A stretch of 64,000 bases of DNA from Gadus chalcogrammus. Lineage: Eukaryota > Chordata > Actinopteri > Gadiformes > Gadidae. This document shows positions 24,285-36,556 of the stretch, piece after piece. The DNA is taken from positions 28,189,102-28,253,101 of the forward strand of contig NC_079426.1 in the NCBI RefSeq assembly GCF_026213295.1, read 5' to 3'. Within the stretch, counting starts at the first letter, position 1. Every line of letters begins with the position of its first letter. A program made the translations under genes and the position numbers. The notes beneath the pieces are model-generated. The model was not told where the DNA came from. It saw only the letters and a program-made list of their open reading frames with translations, and searched no databases.

Positions 24285-24955
24285 CAGCTGTTCCCAAACT
24301 TTTTTTCCTGCGCACCCCCTTCTACGTCCCAACCGGGTTGGTGCACCCCCAATCCCCACTTCAAAAAGAAGGAAAATAAAACGCAACAAAGCTTTGTTTT
24401 ATCGCCATATAACGACTCATGTTTAATCAAATATAGCAAAAGGGGCATTTGACTTAAATTGCCATGTTTCGTGCGCAGGTGACGACGGAGAGAAGACGGC
24501 TTCAGACAGCTGTTTGCTAGAACCTCACTGCACACCACGCACTGAGGCTTCGGGCAATCTGTATCGCCGATCCTAGTGAAGCCCAGACCCAGATAATTGT
24601 CATCATATTTCCTTCTTTCTTTTCCCTGTCTGGTTTTCACCCTCATGATCTCTTTTTTGCCATCTCCTTCCCTCCTCTTCGGTTTCCTCCGGCGCATCGT
24701 CTGACTCCCGCTCATTTTCTTTCTCTATTCTCTCCGTCTCTCCTAACCCTAACCCTCTCCTCCTTCATGACTAACAACATTATCATAAGACGTCCCACTT
24801 GACAGTTTAAAATATAGTTTTTTGATTTAAAATAAAAGGGATTAGAAAGGAAATGTTTACTGTTCATGTTTTTTTATCGTTTTTCATCTCGCGGACCCCC
24901 TGGTGGCAGCTCAAGTACACCTGGGGGTGCGAGTACCACACTTTGGGAATCTCTG
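24285..24955 (-). mobile_element. hAT element with BED finger, 8-bp TSD
   Basis: Ends CAGCTGTTCCCAAA and TTTGGGAATCTCTG, flanked on both sides by GCCTATAC (24277-24284, 24956-24963). At 671 bp it is an internally deleted copy of an autonomous element, keeping only the first part of the transposase on the minus strand. Confidence 0.93.
24366..24715 (-). pseudogene. hAT transposase N-terminus, BED zinc finger
   Basis: From MSGSQTMRRRKPKRREG the frame reads YDDNYLGLGFTRIG, then PQCVVCSEVL (C-x2-C) and SSLRRHLRTKHG (H-x4-H), the BED-type DNA-binding finger of hAT transposases related to the ZBED5 group. The RNase H-like catalytic domain and dimerisation region are missing. Confidence 0.85.
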
Positions 24956-25052
24956 GCCTATACTGTAGTATTATAGAAAACAATGAACGGGACCAGAGAC
25001 GAGATATTGTGTTCAGCAGCCAAATCCGCTTCACTTTAATCTCAGACACACC

Positions 25053-26169
25053 CAGTGGTGTAGTCTATTTTATTTTAGTGGGTATACTGTGATGATTCCC
25101 TCCCAGCCTCGTACAAACCCGTCCCACCGGTACGTGTACGTGTGTGGCGCTTATGGGGTGTCGCACTACACTCACCAACGCAGGGGTCTACAACCCGCTG
25201 ATTTAAGAGTATAACGATTATCAACAATCATGGAAAGCCGAGTAGGTTTATCAGTTTTAATAACAGTATGAACAAATGGAACACAAAAATGACAAGTTGT
25301 CCCTTGTATATCTATGGTAGCAATAGCACATGCTAAACAAGGACAAAATCTACTCAAAATAATTTAATGAACTGTTTACAACCATGGCTAACCAGTGCAT
25401 GAGAAAGAGATGACAGGAGACTAATGTTTCACTCTTTCAATTGCTCTAATTTGAGCTCTTACTGTTGTTATCTAACATACCATACAGTAATTGAATTGTG
25501 TAAAAGTGTGAAATTACTGCACCTTAAAAATGACCATGAATTAGCTACTCTCATTTGCATAGTGATTAACATTATGAATTTCAATTGTGTGTACCAACTG
25601 TATGTTGGCTGACATTTACCTAACCTTTTTTCCCTCCACTCTACCCAAGGATGCCTGTTTTTAAATTCCCTAGCCTGACACCCAGTCTGAAAGGCTGACC
25701 AGGGGTTCTCATCTAAAAGTAACAAGGAGATATAAAGTGGGATTAAAACATTATCTTCTGTTGACTACTTGTTATGTGGTTTATACATTAATATGGGAGG
25801 ACTGGACACACACACACACGCACACACACACGCGCACACACACACGCGAGAAGGAGGGGCTCGGCCCACCAACTAACGTGCAGAGATGCAGGGGCAGCTT
25901 CGCGCTTCGTAACAGAGACAGGGCAGAGCGCGAGCGCGCAGGGGGAATTTTATGAATGGTGAATGTAGGAGATAACTTCCCCTGCTTAAAGTATTTTATT
26001 GCAGTTATACCCAACCGGTATTTGCGAAAAATAAACACAGAATTGAAAGATCTGTCACAAGACGATTGATACGTATCCGTGCACATATTTAAGTGGGTAT
26101 ACGCAAATCCTGGTGCGTTCCTAGTGGGTATACGGCGTATACCTGCGTATCACGTAGACTACACCACTG
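25053..26169. mobile_element. hAT non-autonomous element, 1.1 kb, 8-bp TSD
   Basis: Ends CAGTGGTGTAGTCTA and TAGACTACACCACTG (perfect 15-bp inverted repeats), flanked by GACACACC on both sides (25045-25052, 26170-26177). Contains a CA/CG simple repeat at about 25806-25850 and no coding sequence. Confidence 0.94.
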
Positions 26170-26832
26170 GACACACCCACACATCAGCCGTAACACTTCC
26201 CCGAACTCACGAGGGACACACCTCCTTTTCCAAACAGTCTGTTACACTACAATTGAATCCAAAGCTGCGCTACTGGCTTCCGTCTCACTGCCCAAGTTTA
26301 AACTGCACTGAGTGGTTGACGGGGGGGGGGGACCAATGGCTATGGCCATAGCCATTATGTAGGTCTAGCTATGTCATTCATTATGCTATGAATTCTCGGT
26401 GAATGAAATAAAATAAAGGGATAGAAATGTAAAAAGGGTTGTGTAACTTGTCATGACTTTTTTTTTTTTTTTTACAATCTATTGATTTCAATACCTAAAG
26501 ATACAGTATTTCTATTATAAAATGTATTGCATGAGCCATAAATGCGACCATTATATTGTACATTTGTTAGCCTTAAGCCTAGCTCAGTCATTATGCCAAC
26601 CACATCACCTCCTGCTGTGTAATGAGCTGCATTGACCACAAGAAGATCTATTGAGAACACCAAATCCATATTTCCTGTTATTTTGGTGAAAGTAATGCAA
26701 AAGTAATGTAAAAGTAGTGTAATGCCTTACAATTCAAAGACAGTAATACTGTAATGTAACTAATTACTTTGAAATGACAGTAACAAGTAATAAATAATGC
26801 ATTACGCTTTTGAAGTAACTTGCCCAACACTG

Positions 26833-27522
<690 letters not shown>

Positions 27523-27840
27523 TCATGAAGATGTGGGGAGGGAAAGATGCAAAGAATTCGGTAGCAAAGGGGGAAGAAAAGTGTGTGTTGGGGGGGAGCG
27601 CAAGAGATGGGGAGAATATAACTGGTGTGAGAGGGAGACAGAGCATTGTGGAGAAAAGAAAAGGGAATAGGAAACAGACAAGGAATTGCCAAGATAAGTC
27701 AGTTGAAGTTCAACGGCATTGAAGCGCGACAAAAAAAGAGACCTAAAAGTTCCTGAAACGTAACTGATCTATACGTTAAAGGGCAGTCCAAAGATTTATT
27801 TAACACATGGACGCTCACATTGTGGTACTGGGATAGAGTT

Positions 27841-27905
27841 TTTAAATATTTGTTCTTTCCAATATAATCAGTGTAAATATTTGTTCTTTCCAATATAATC
27901 AAATA
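27841..27905. repeat. 32-bp tandem duplication in ugp2 intron 3
   Basis: AATATTTGTTCTTTCCAATA followed by TAATCA occurs twice in succession. Confidence 0.9.
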
Positions 27906-28256
27906 GTTTATAATAGGAGCCACTGATGACCGGGCGAGGCGTGTTGGAAAACGTTTCATTGTTGGCTATTGTCAATAAAAACTAATGACACAGACCTCTT
28001 GTAAACTCTTCCCCACTACACTCACTACTACATTCCACCAATGGGTTCACTGTGATATGTTGACCGCAAGGTTTTCTGGAGCGTTATGGATAACAATGCC
28101 TTCTTTGATCAACAGAATGGGATTGATTGTGAATTGTGACTCTGATTGCCATAGAATGAAAGGAAAAATATTTAGTGAAAGATTGCCATGGAAAAATATC
28201 AATAATTTATTTTGGATTTGAGATGAGTAACTTCAGGAAGAGCAAAATAATCTCAC

Positions 28257-28364
28257 CGAGTCTTCTGGAGGGCGCTGGATTTTGATCCACTCCACTGAAG
28301 GGCCGTTCACCTTCAGGAACCTGTGGAACAGCTTCTTGAAGCCCTCAAAATCTTTCCTGGACAC
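28257..28364 (-). CDS. ugp2: ugp2 exon 3
   Basis: The 108-nt exon (36 codons, phase 0) lies between a GGGTTTCAG acceptor and a CTCG|GTGAG donor. It encodes DFEGFKKLFHRFLKVNGPS then WIKIQRPPEDS, the N-terminal helical region of vertebrate UGPase. The position, phase and flanking exons leave no serious alternative. Confidence 0.95.
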
Positions 28365-29327
28365 CTGAAACCCAAAGGAAATGGTCTCTTTTGTTGGGGA
28401 ACTTGTTCTCTCGCTTACAGCCCACTAGCAAAACAAGGACAATTCCAATTGATCAATGTTGAGACAAAATAAATCTTGTTAAAGTAACATCGACAGTTTT
28501 CCCTTTTAAATCCCTTTGCTAGCCACTAGAAGTCTTTATTCTTTTTTTTTTTTACTATTAAATATGGGGAAAACATATTGCACAAACAAAAAGGAGCAAC
28601 AGGAAACAGCATGGATGGTCTGTATAACTCCAATAAATCTCTACATACTAGGGGGCGCTAACCATCTGATAGCATCAAACTGAGGATCCATTAGTTTGAA
28701 TCTTTAATCCATGCTGTGGAATCTATCCTTTATTATCTGTTATTTAACTCATCATGGGTGCATGCTGCTACAAAATAAGAGCAGAACCGATAGATAAGTG
28801 GTATAAAAAGATGAAATAAGACACTTTTCACAATAGAGAACTTGTATCTCGCATTGCCTTCCTTGAATCTACATGACACTGGGTTATGTAAAACCATGGT
28901 GTAGACTGGTACTACGGCTGGTCCTCTACGTAATATTAATGGTTTCTAGCTGTGTTTTTGGTCTTTGTGTGTGCGAAACCAAACCAAACACCCATACAAG
29001 TGTTTGGTTTGTGACGTTATGCTTCCCCTCAGTGTTTCCTTCAAGTTCCAAATGACTAACAGCTGGGTTTTCGGATAGAGAGAGAGAAGTGTTGGTAACT
29101 ACTACTCAGTGTACACATACAGTGGAGGCCTTATCTAAGCCTGCCTCCTTACCCTATGGTCATAGTGTGCTTGCATCCGTTTGGTAAGAGTTTGGTATTA
29201 CGTGAAATTTATTTGTATATTATTCAAATAGAAAGTCCTACATTCAATTACATATTCAAAGCCCTCAAAAGAGGAAAGGCAATATTCCCGAGCCCATATG
29301 TGGTTATGTGGCCCATGGGGCGTGTAC
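28365..29327. other. ugp2 intron 2: nothing recognised
   Basis: Contains a T run at about 28540-28555 and no identifiable element. Confidence 0.5.
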
Positions 29328-29455
29328 CTCCTTCTCATTGCCCGACGCAGTGTGCAGGAGGTGCTCCAGCTCCTGGTCCATCGAGCTCTCCAGCTGCTGC
29401 ACCATGACCTCCTGGAACTGAGCCATTCCCCTGCAGGCCCCGCCCTTCCTCAGGT
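29328..29455 (-). CDS. ugp2: ugp2 exon 2
   Basis: The 128-nt exon begins after TTTTCCTAG and ends AAGGAG|GTACAC. It encodes LRKGGACRGMAQFQEVM and then LEHLLHTASGNEKE, the variable N-terminal segment of UGPase. The first two bases complete a split Asp codon begun in exon 1. The internal Met (MAQFQ) is where the shorter mammalian isoform would start, so a second, shorter product from an alternative first exon is possible. Confidence 0.93.
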
Positions 29456-30153
29456 CTAGGAAAACGGGGAAGGGCATCGGCTTTACAAACAATGACGTAA
29501 TGAAGGGCACACTACTCCTACATTGAGCAATGAGCACATTGAAGAAACTAAATAGTGGCAGCCTCAGAGAGAGGAGCGAGAGGTACCATCTGAACATAAA
29601 AAAACAGCAGGGCAGGGATAAGGAGGATACGTATTCATAACCTGCGAGAACTGCAGGGGGGAAATACCAGTGGCAGAAGCAAGTATGAGGAGGCGGCCTG
29701 GCTGATGTTAAACCCTGGTACATTCAACTGAGAGGAGGCCACCGTCTCCAAACACATTCTACACAACAGGTTTAGAGATGTGGGTACGTTCGTTAGTTTG
29801 TGATGCTTCAATGTATTCGTTTTACAGGTGGTCACAAGAGTATTTAGACTCCCTAAGATGGCTAAAATTGACTAGTTTAGCTATGTTTGTTCCACCCAGA
29901 CACTGTACATAAAGTTGGTCCAAAGTAAACATGATATCTAAATATCTAATGTAACCAACAGCAGTGAAAATGGTTTATGACAGCATCAATATCGGCAGGA
30001 TATCATCAGTAGATATGCATAGGATGCAAGATGTGACAAAGTGGTGACCAGAAACGGATAATAAGCATGAGATAACAATTGTGAGAGAAGGGAAATTTAA
30101 CATTAAAATGTGTTTTAAATCGACCAACACTTGAACTGATCAACATAACTCAC
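29456..30153. other. ugp2 intron 1: nothing recognised
   Basis: Unique-looking intron sequence between the predicted start exon and exon 2. Confidence 0.45.
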
Positions 30154-30172
30154 CTCCCACGTTAAGTGCCAT
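30154..30172 (-). CDS. ugp2: ugp2 exon 1, coding part (start codon)
   Basis: Nineteen nucleotides give MALNVG plus the first base of an Asp codon and end at a consensus GAG|GTGAGT donor. The start was chosen because the phase exactly fits exon 2, giving MALNVG-D-LRK and matching the length of the vertebrate N-terminus before its conserved DL. The ATG context has G at -3 and G at +4. The exon is too short for any ORF scan, so this is inference from splice site and phase; a cDNA would settle it. The 5' UTR and promoter should lie just above 30172, close to the 23-bp minisatellite. Confidence 0.7.
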
Positions 30173-30507
30173 AACTTTCCAACTGCGGTAGCCTAAGCAA
30201 GTCAAACTGCTACACAATTCCAATAATCACAGGTAGTATTCCAGACGCAGAATAAAGCAGTAGGCCTATACGCTCATGAATGGTCTATTCTTCAGGAAAA
30301 TCTAGCTCGGGGTAAAATCCAGACGGTCGTTCATAAGAAAGTTTCTGTTTTAGGATGAGCCGCGTGAAAACACAACGAACCCTTGAGAATGAAGGCGTCT
30401 GTAGCCACCAGCCCTCTCTGTAGGTGAACAGATGATAACAGATCAGATAGGATCACCTCGCGTTACCTTTGAACCTGGGCGCAGCAGACTTCCTAACTAT
30501 CTGTCGT

Positions 30508-30840
30508 CTCGAGCCAGGTTACTCAGGCTGCTCGCGCTACGATACTCGGGCTGCTCGCGCTACGATACTCGGGCTGCTCGCGCTAGGTTACACAGGCTGC
30601 TCGAGCGAGGTTACTCAGGCTGCTCGAAGGAGGTTACTCAGGCTGCTCGAGCTAAGTTTCTTAGGGTCCTCGCGCAAGGTTACTAAGGCTGCCCGAGCGA
30701 AGGTTACTCAGGCTGCTCGAGCGAGGTTACTCAGGCTGCTGGAGCCAAGTTACTCAGGGTCCTCGCGCCAGGTTACTCATACTTCTCTAGCCAGGTTACT
30801 CAGGCTGCTCGAGCTAAGTTACTCAGGCTGCTCGAGCCAG
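30508..30840. repeat. 23-bp minisatellite upstream of ugp2 start
   Basis: About 14 units of a GC-rich 23-mer built on GGTTACTCAGGCTGCTCGAG with single-base variants (GATACTCGGGCTGCTCGCGC, AGTTTCTTAGGGTCCTCGCG). Because 23 is not a multiple of three, open frames through it cycle the same sequence in three frames and are not proteins. It lies 336 bp upstream of the predicted ugp2 ATG, so in or next to the promoter. Confidence 0.93.
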
Positions 30841-31896
30841 CCTCCATTCCCGTACACGTCACAGTGACCTGTCTTCTTCTCCTGGGCCGGACTGTTAACA
30901 CGTCGAGGTTTTTCTTTCAGTTTACATTCATCCGAAACAACCGACGTCTCGGCGGCGACCCAACACATAGCAGACGTCTGTAGGTCACAGGAAACAACCA
31001 TGAAAATAAAGTGTACGACTTTCCCCGGGACTCAGGATATGAATGAATGATGGACTCGACGCATTGCTACTTGAGCCAGGAATGCGGTCACATCATGCTG
31101 TCAAATTCACACACCACCCTGATAACATGATGACCTGATAACCTGATCCAGAGATCACCCAGGGTGAAGTTGGCCCGCCACAGCCCCAGGAGATGAGTGT
31201 TGATTAATTGGAGAGCAGCGACATCCGCGTTCACCCACCCTCTTTATGCGACAACCATCAGCAGTTCACACTGAATACTGAACCAAGTGAGACGACACAC
31301 ACACGACGTGTGAAAACACGTTTCTGTTTTGGATAAACGTCCTTACTTTGAATATGAGGGAAGCTGTCGAGGTGAAGTCGTGGGCGACCTGATGAGGAGT
31401 GATGATAACCTCTAACACCGGATATAAAACATCCGCATTTCGACCGGATTCGGCAGAACGCAATAATAATTCTAATATTAACTGGGTACGTCTGTAATTA
31501 GTGACACGTTTACGATACAATATATTAAAATTCCCTAATATCAACAATGGTTATCAACGCGTAGGCGACTGCGTCTGCCAATCAAAAACGTGCGTAGAGA
31601 TACGTGTTCATAACAAGGAGGAGGCGACCAATACATTCCTGCTACGTGCAACCAGATGCCCTGAAGCATGGATGATGAGGTTTACGGCCCTGTATCGTGA
31701 CGTAGAAGGCTCCCAGCAGCGACGAATCTTGGTTGGTTGGTTGGTACAAACATACATTCTTCTATTTGTTTTAGTACATTTGTATAAAGGGTATCACATT
31801 ATACATTTCAGTAACACGTTTCTACATGACAAAACATTTGTACCATGTCTCAGATCATCTCTCAGAACATGAATGGATAACAGTAGCAAATATACA
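30841..31896. other. Upstream of ugp2: possible promoter region, no gene
   Basis: No exon, terminal repeat or RNA gene recognised. GC content is moderate with scattered CpG around 30880-30970; a short GGTT tandem lies at about 31726-31745. Confidence 0.4.
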
Positions 31897-32393
31897 CTAG
31901 AAAATGCATTTCCTGCAGAAAAAGCGGTGTGTGCTGTAGTACAAAGTAGGCTAAGGTTGAAAATATTTTTTAAATAAAGCCACATAGATTAAGACATAAA
32001 GAAACGTTTAATGGCTTAAATCAACTGAAGGGATTTGAACAAAAGTTCAAAAGTCTAAATGGAGTAAACAATGTAAGCATGCACACCATTTAAGAAAGGT
32101 TTCAAGATTCAAAGTGTTTATTGTCATATGGACAATGAGAGACGTGTTCTCAGTCATACAATGAAATTCTTCCTTTGTTTACCACAGACTGAATGGCAAG
32201 AAATAAATATAAAAAATATGCAATATACAAATAAAATAGAAAAAAGCAGCAATATAAAATAAACAATTTACAAGGTAGATAGAAGAGCAGCAACTAGATA
32301 ACATAAAACATTTAAGTTAAAATAAATAAAACGGAATGGTGCAAATCCAAGAAAGTTTGCCGTAGTGCATGAGCAAAATGTAAACAGTGGCGG

Positions 32394-33151
32394 TGTCACG
32401 TTAAAATTGTACCGGGGGCGAAAATTGTACCGGCCTCCGTCATCGTTTGTTTACATCCTGACAACCTGCCCGGCAACAGACGACGCGATGCAGAAAACAT
32501 GTTTCCAAACGACGAAATAACATAATACAGATAGCGGATCGCTATCTGTATTATGATAGATAGCGATAACACTTGTTTTTACTTTATATTTGTATTGTAT
32601 TTAATTGTTTAATCGAAACAATAAAAAAAATTGCCCGCAAAACGGGTGATCGCGTCAAATGACAAATGTTTTGCCCGCGAAACGGGCGATCGCGTCAAAT
32701 GACGTATGAGGGTTCTTGAAACATAATACAGATAACGGATCGCTAGATAACACTTGTTTTTACTTTATATTTGTATTGTATTGAATTGTTTAATCGAATT
32801 TAGCTAGTCAACTGAGTGTTTTAAGCAGGTTTCATAGTCTAGAATGTTCAAGAACCTTCCTACGTGATTTGACGCGCCATTTGACGCGATTGCCCGTCTT
32901 GCGGGCAATTTTTTTTATTGTTTCGATTAAACAATTAAATACAAAACAAATAAAGTAAAAACAAGTGTTATCGCTATCTATCATAATACAGATAGCGATC
33001 CGCTATCTGTATTATGTTATTTCGTCGTTTGGAAACATGTTTTCTGCATCGCGTCGTCTGTTGCCGGGCAGGTTGTCAGGTTGTCAGGATGCAAACAAAC
33101 GATGACGTAGGCCGGTACAATTTTCGCCCCCGGTACAATTTTAACGTGACA
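32394..33151. mobile_element. Foldback element, 758 bp, arms about 350 bp
   Basis: The whole element is nearly self-complementary: TGTCACGTTAAAATTGTACC at the left end is inverted at the right end, and matching blocks follow inward (GCCCGGCAACAGACGACGCG, GAAAACATGTTTCCAAACGA, CAATTAAATAC). GCGG flanks both sides (32390-32393, 33152-33155). It contains the inner palindrome ATACAGATAGCGGATCGCTA and repeated GGGCGATCGCGTCAAATGAC blocks. No coding capacity; superfamily unassigned. Confidence 0.88.
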
Positions 33152-33194
33152 GCGGCAGTCTTGAGGTAGAATAATAATAAATAACAACAGACTC

Positions 33195-34470
33195 CTATCT
33201 GTTGCAAAGGAGTCTGAGGGCAGTGGGGAATAAAGAGTTCTTTAGTCTGGTTGTTTTGGACTTCATACTTCTGTACCTCTGTCCTGAGGGTAGAAGTGTA
33301 AACAGTCCATGCTGGGGGTGGGTGGGGTCCTTGATTATGGAGGCAGCTCTCCTGTGGACTCTGCGATGGTAGATGCTCTGCAGAGAGGGCAGTGGAGTTC
33401 TGATGATCTTCTCTGCAGTCTTTACCACTCTCTGCAGTCGTCTGCGGTCCAAAGCAGAAGTGCTGCCGTACCAGAAGTTGATACACCCGGTCAAGATGCT
33501 CTCAACAATGCAGCTGTAGAAGTTTCTGAGGATCTCAGGCCACGAGCCAAACTTCCTCAGCCTCCTCAGGAAGTACATCCGTTGTAGTGATTTCTTAACC
33601 AGCTGTGTGGTGTTGAGTGTCCAAGTGAGGTTGTCGCTGATGTGGACGCCGAGGTACTTCAAGCTGCTCAACCTCCCTCTACTTCAAGCTCCCAGAGGAA
33701 CAGTGGCCGATGAGGACTCCTTTTCTTCCTCATGTCCACTATGTCCACCATCTCCTTGGTCTTGTCCGTGTTGAGGGTGAGGTTATGTTTCTCACACCAT
33801 GACACCAGACTGGCCACCTCCCTCCTGTAGGCCGCTTCGTCCCCGCCCGTGATGCGTCCTATCACTGCGGTGTCATCCGCAAACTTCAGGATGGTGTTGT
33901 CTATGTGGGAGGCGACACAGTCATGAATGAACAGGGTGTAGAGGATGGGGCTGAGCACGCAGCCCTGTTGCGTGCCAATGTTTGTGATGATGATGGCTGA
34001 AGTCCTATTTCCAACCCTGACAGACTGGGGCCTGCCAGTAAGAAAGTCCTGGAGCCAGTCAAAGATGGTGGGGTGCAGACCTGGTGTAGACAGTTTGTTG
34101 GTGAGTTTGTTGGGGATGACTGTATTGAAGGTGGAGCTGTAATCCACAAAGAGCGTCCTGATGTAGGAGTCTTTATCACATGGGAGATGGAATAGTGGAG
34201 AACAGCACCGACAGCATCAGAGGTGGACCTGATGGGCCGGTAGGCATATTGCAGGGGGTCCAGGGTGTCCGGTATGCTGCTCTGAATGTGGGTCAGCACC
34301 ATTCTCTCAAAGCACTTCATGATGATTGGAGTGAGTGCTACTGGTCTGTAGTCATTCAGGCAGCTTGGTGGGCTCTTCTTGGGAAGGGGGATGATGGTTG
34401 TGGTCTTGAAGCAGGTGGGAACTGTGCAATTGCTGATGGAAAGGGTTGATGTTCCCTAGGACTCTTTGTA
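33195..34470 (-). pseudogene. LINE 1 reverse transcriptase
   Basis: Reading down the minus strand: [37 protein letters not shown], a frame change, [16 protein letters not shown] motif [27 protein letters not shown] (motif C with FADD), then the KYLGVHISDNLTWTLNT thumb and C-terminal RRLQRVVKTAEKIIRTPLPS. This fits L2/CR1-group RTs. At least two frameshifts split it into 34320-33901, 34147-33668 and 33671-33195. No endonuclease domain remains. Confidence 0.88.
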
Positions 34471-34856
34471 CCTGTCCTGATGAGATGGTTGGTAGGGGGG
34501 AGAGGGGGAGGGTGCTCCTGGTGTGTGATGGCCTCCTCTCTGTGGTGAGGCTGGAGGTCTCGAAGCAGGTGTAGAAGGTGTGAGCTCATCCGGCAAGCTG
34601 TCTGTGGAGCTGATGGTGCTGGTGGTGGTCCTGTAGTCAATGATGTGCTGCAGGCCTTGCCACATCCGCCCGAGTCAGCAGTGGAATAGAAGCCATCCAG
34701 CTTCACTCTGTTCTGCCTTTTGGCTGTACATGAAAATGTAAATGGTTGGAAACTAATAAAGTGACAGCTGAATGAAAAGTACATAGCATTGCTAAAAATG
34801 CAGGAATGTAAAATGAATTGAACTGAAGAATGTGAAAGGTCAAATGTATTGAATCA

Positions 34857-36312
34857 GGATCAGAATCACTTTATATTACATCTTATTGTACAGTACACGA
34901 GTAAAATTCTTAGGCTTGGTTCTTCAACATACACATAGCAGCAACAGTACAAGTTAAAATAAATAAATAAAGATAAGAAACCATATGAAAAGAAACTAAG
35001 TAAAAAATATAAAATAAGTATAATAAGAAATAAGTAAGTAGCAGCATCAATAATAATAAAAAGTAATGAGGTGTAATAAAGTGTGAAGTGTAGGGTGTTC
35101 AAGTGGTTGTGATAGCAGCCACAGGTAGAGTTATTGCAATAGATAAATGCTGTGCAAATACAATAGATGGTTAAATACCAGTCTGTAGTTGTGGTGTGCG
35201 TATGGATGGTTGGGGGTTAGTGTGTTTCTCCAGGAGTCTGACTGCTTGGGGAAAAACACTGTTTGTCATCCTCTGGGTTTTGGCCCTTAGGCTTTGGTAC
35301 CGCCTCCCTGAAGGCAGTAGCTCAAACAGTTTCTGGTTGGGGTGGCTGGGGTCCCCAATGATTCGGAGGGCCTTCATGACACACCAGGCCTTGTAGGTTT
35401 CCTGTATGGAGGGATGCTCACATCCGCTGATCCTCTCAGCTGTCCGCACTACCCTTTGCAGCATTTTGCGGCATTTTGTGGCCAAACTTTTTCAGCCGCC
35501 TAAGGTGAAATAGGTGCCTCTGTGCTTTTTTCACCTCCTGGTTGGTGTGCTCCTCCCAGGTGAGGTCTCTGGTGATGTGGACCCCCAGGAACTTAATGCT
35601 GTCTACCCTCTCCACAGCAGACCCATTGATGGTGATGGGGTGTTGAATCTGTCTCTTCCTTCTGAAGTCCACTACGAGCTCCTTGGTTTTCTCGGTGTTG
35701 AGAATGAGGTTTTTGTCCTGGCTGTACTGAGCCAGACAGTCGACCTCGCTCCTATAGGCCGTCTCATCACCATCAGTGATCAGGCCCATCACTGTTGTGT
35801 CTTCGGCGAACTTGATCACTGCATTTGAGCCGTGTGTAGCAGTCGTGGGTGTATAGGGAGTAGAGGAGGGGGCTTAGGACACAGCCCTGGGGGGCTCCTG
35901 TGCTGATGGTCAGAGGGGCGGAGATCTTAGAACCCATCTTCACCACCTGTTTTCGATCCGTCAGGAAGACAAGGATCCAGATAGGCTGGGATCAATGCCT
36001 AGGTCCCTGAGCTTCCTGTCGAGTCTGGAGGGGACCATTGTGTTGAATGCCGAACTATAATACACAAACAGCATCCTCACATAGGTGTTCCTCTTGTCGA
36101 GGTGGGCGAGGGCTGAGTGGATTGCCGTGGCAATGACGTCATCTGTTGATCTGTTCTTTCGATAGGCCAATTGGTGGGGGTCCAGGGCTGGTGGCAGCAT
36201 TCTGCAGATCAGCACCTTAACGAGTTTTTCAAAGCATTTGCTCACTATGGGGGTGAGAGCAACAGGGCGCCAATCGTTTGGGCATGTTACCTTGCTCTTG
36301 CCCTTCACTGCT
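34857..36312 (-). mobile_element. LINE 2 (L2/CR1-like), 5'-truncated
   Basis: The minus-strand 3' end (from about 34857) contains the AATCAGGATCAGAATCACTT tail motif on the plus strand, common for fish L2-type LINEs. The 5' side is cut near a GT microsatellite at 36314. It follows directly after the Helitron 2 body. Confidence 0.8.
35171..36308 (-). pseudogene. LINE 2 reverse transcriptase
   Basis: Pieces in three frames: [40 protein letters not shown] and YYSSAFNTMVPSRL (36308-35961), then IKFAEDTTVMGLITDGDE with FAED in place of FADD (35819-35436), then QRVVRTAERISGCEHPSIQE to the C-terminus (35485-35171). The FADD-to-FAED change removes a catalytic Asp, and a segment with the PQG motif is frameshifted. 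It is a dead copy. Confidence 0.88.
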
Positions 36313-36313
36313 G

Positions 36314-36332
36314 GTGTGTGTGTGTGTGTGTG
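36314..36332. repeat. (GT)n microsatellite and G run
   Basis: GT repeat followed by nine or more G, at the 5' edge of LINE 2. Confidence 0.9.
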
Positions 36333-36407
36333 TGGGGGGGGGAGGTGTCTTTAAGAGAATAGCGAGCCGGTGCGTGATTAAGAGTAGCCTGATAGAGCGG
36401 GAAAAAC

Positions 36408-36500
36408 AGCCCAATCTGGCAACACTGCCTGAACGTCCTCCAAAAGTACCCAATCTGGCTGGAAAACTGCCCAATCTGGCAACACTGCTGAACGTCCTTA
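36408..36500. repeat. Short tandem repeat: CCCAATCTGGC
   Basis: CCCAATCTGGCAACACTGC and variants occur three times with AACGTCCT between. Confidence 0.75.
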
Positions 36501-36556
36501 CGCTCCAGCGTCAACGTAAATCAATGAGACCAACTGAAAACTAAGCCGGTATGAAA

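Larger units (their letters stand above)
23947..26832. mobile_element. hAT-like element (CAGTGTTGGG ends) with nested hATs
   Basis: Starts CAGTGTTGGGAGTAAC and ends AAGTAACTTGCCCAACACTG, with AGTAATG/ATTACTTT-rich subterminal repeats on both sides (23970-24090 and 26690-26815), a pattern common in fish hAT elements. The flanking octamers (TGGATGAT, CCTACGAT) agree at only four positions, so the 8-bp duplication is degraded or lost. Two other hAT elements lie inside. Confidence 0.7.
32099..34733 (-). mobile_element. LINE 1 (L2/CR1-like), 5'-truncated
   Basis: The minus-strand 3' end reads CATTGTCCATATGACAATAA then CACTTTGAATCTTGAAACC, typical of fish L2-like tails. RT coding sequence precedes it. 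The boundaries are defined by comparison with the empty paralog at about 36748-36752. The 3' UTR carries a 758-bp foldback insertion. Confidence 0.85.
31897..34856 (-). mobile_element. Helitron-like element 2, interrupted by a LINE
   Basis: On the minus strand it ends with a hairpin (31905-31924), then CTAG (31897-31900) followed by T, the Helitron 3' signature. Its body (31925-32098 and 34734-34856) is closely matched, uninterrupted, by 36561-36856. The LINE at 32099-34733 is therefore a later insertion. The 5' (TC) terminus was not identified. Confidence 0.6.

Noticed and set aside
24740..24755. Telomere repeats
   Set aside because: Only two CTAACC units; also at 55300 only a degenerate few. 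No array.
30432..30867. Repetitive Leu/Arg-rich and Gly/Ser-rich proteins
   Set aside because: All three frames of a 23-bp minisatellite give similar-looking repeats; not coding.
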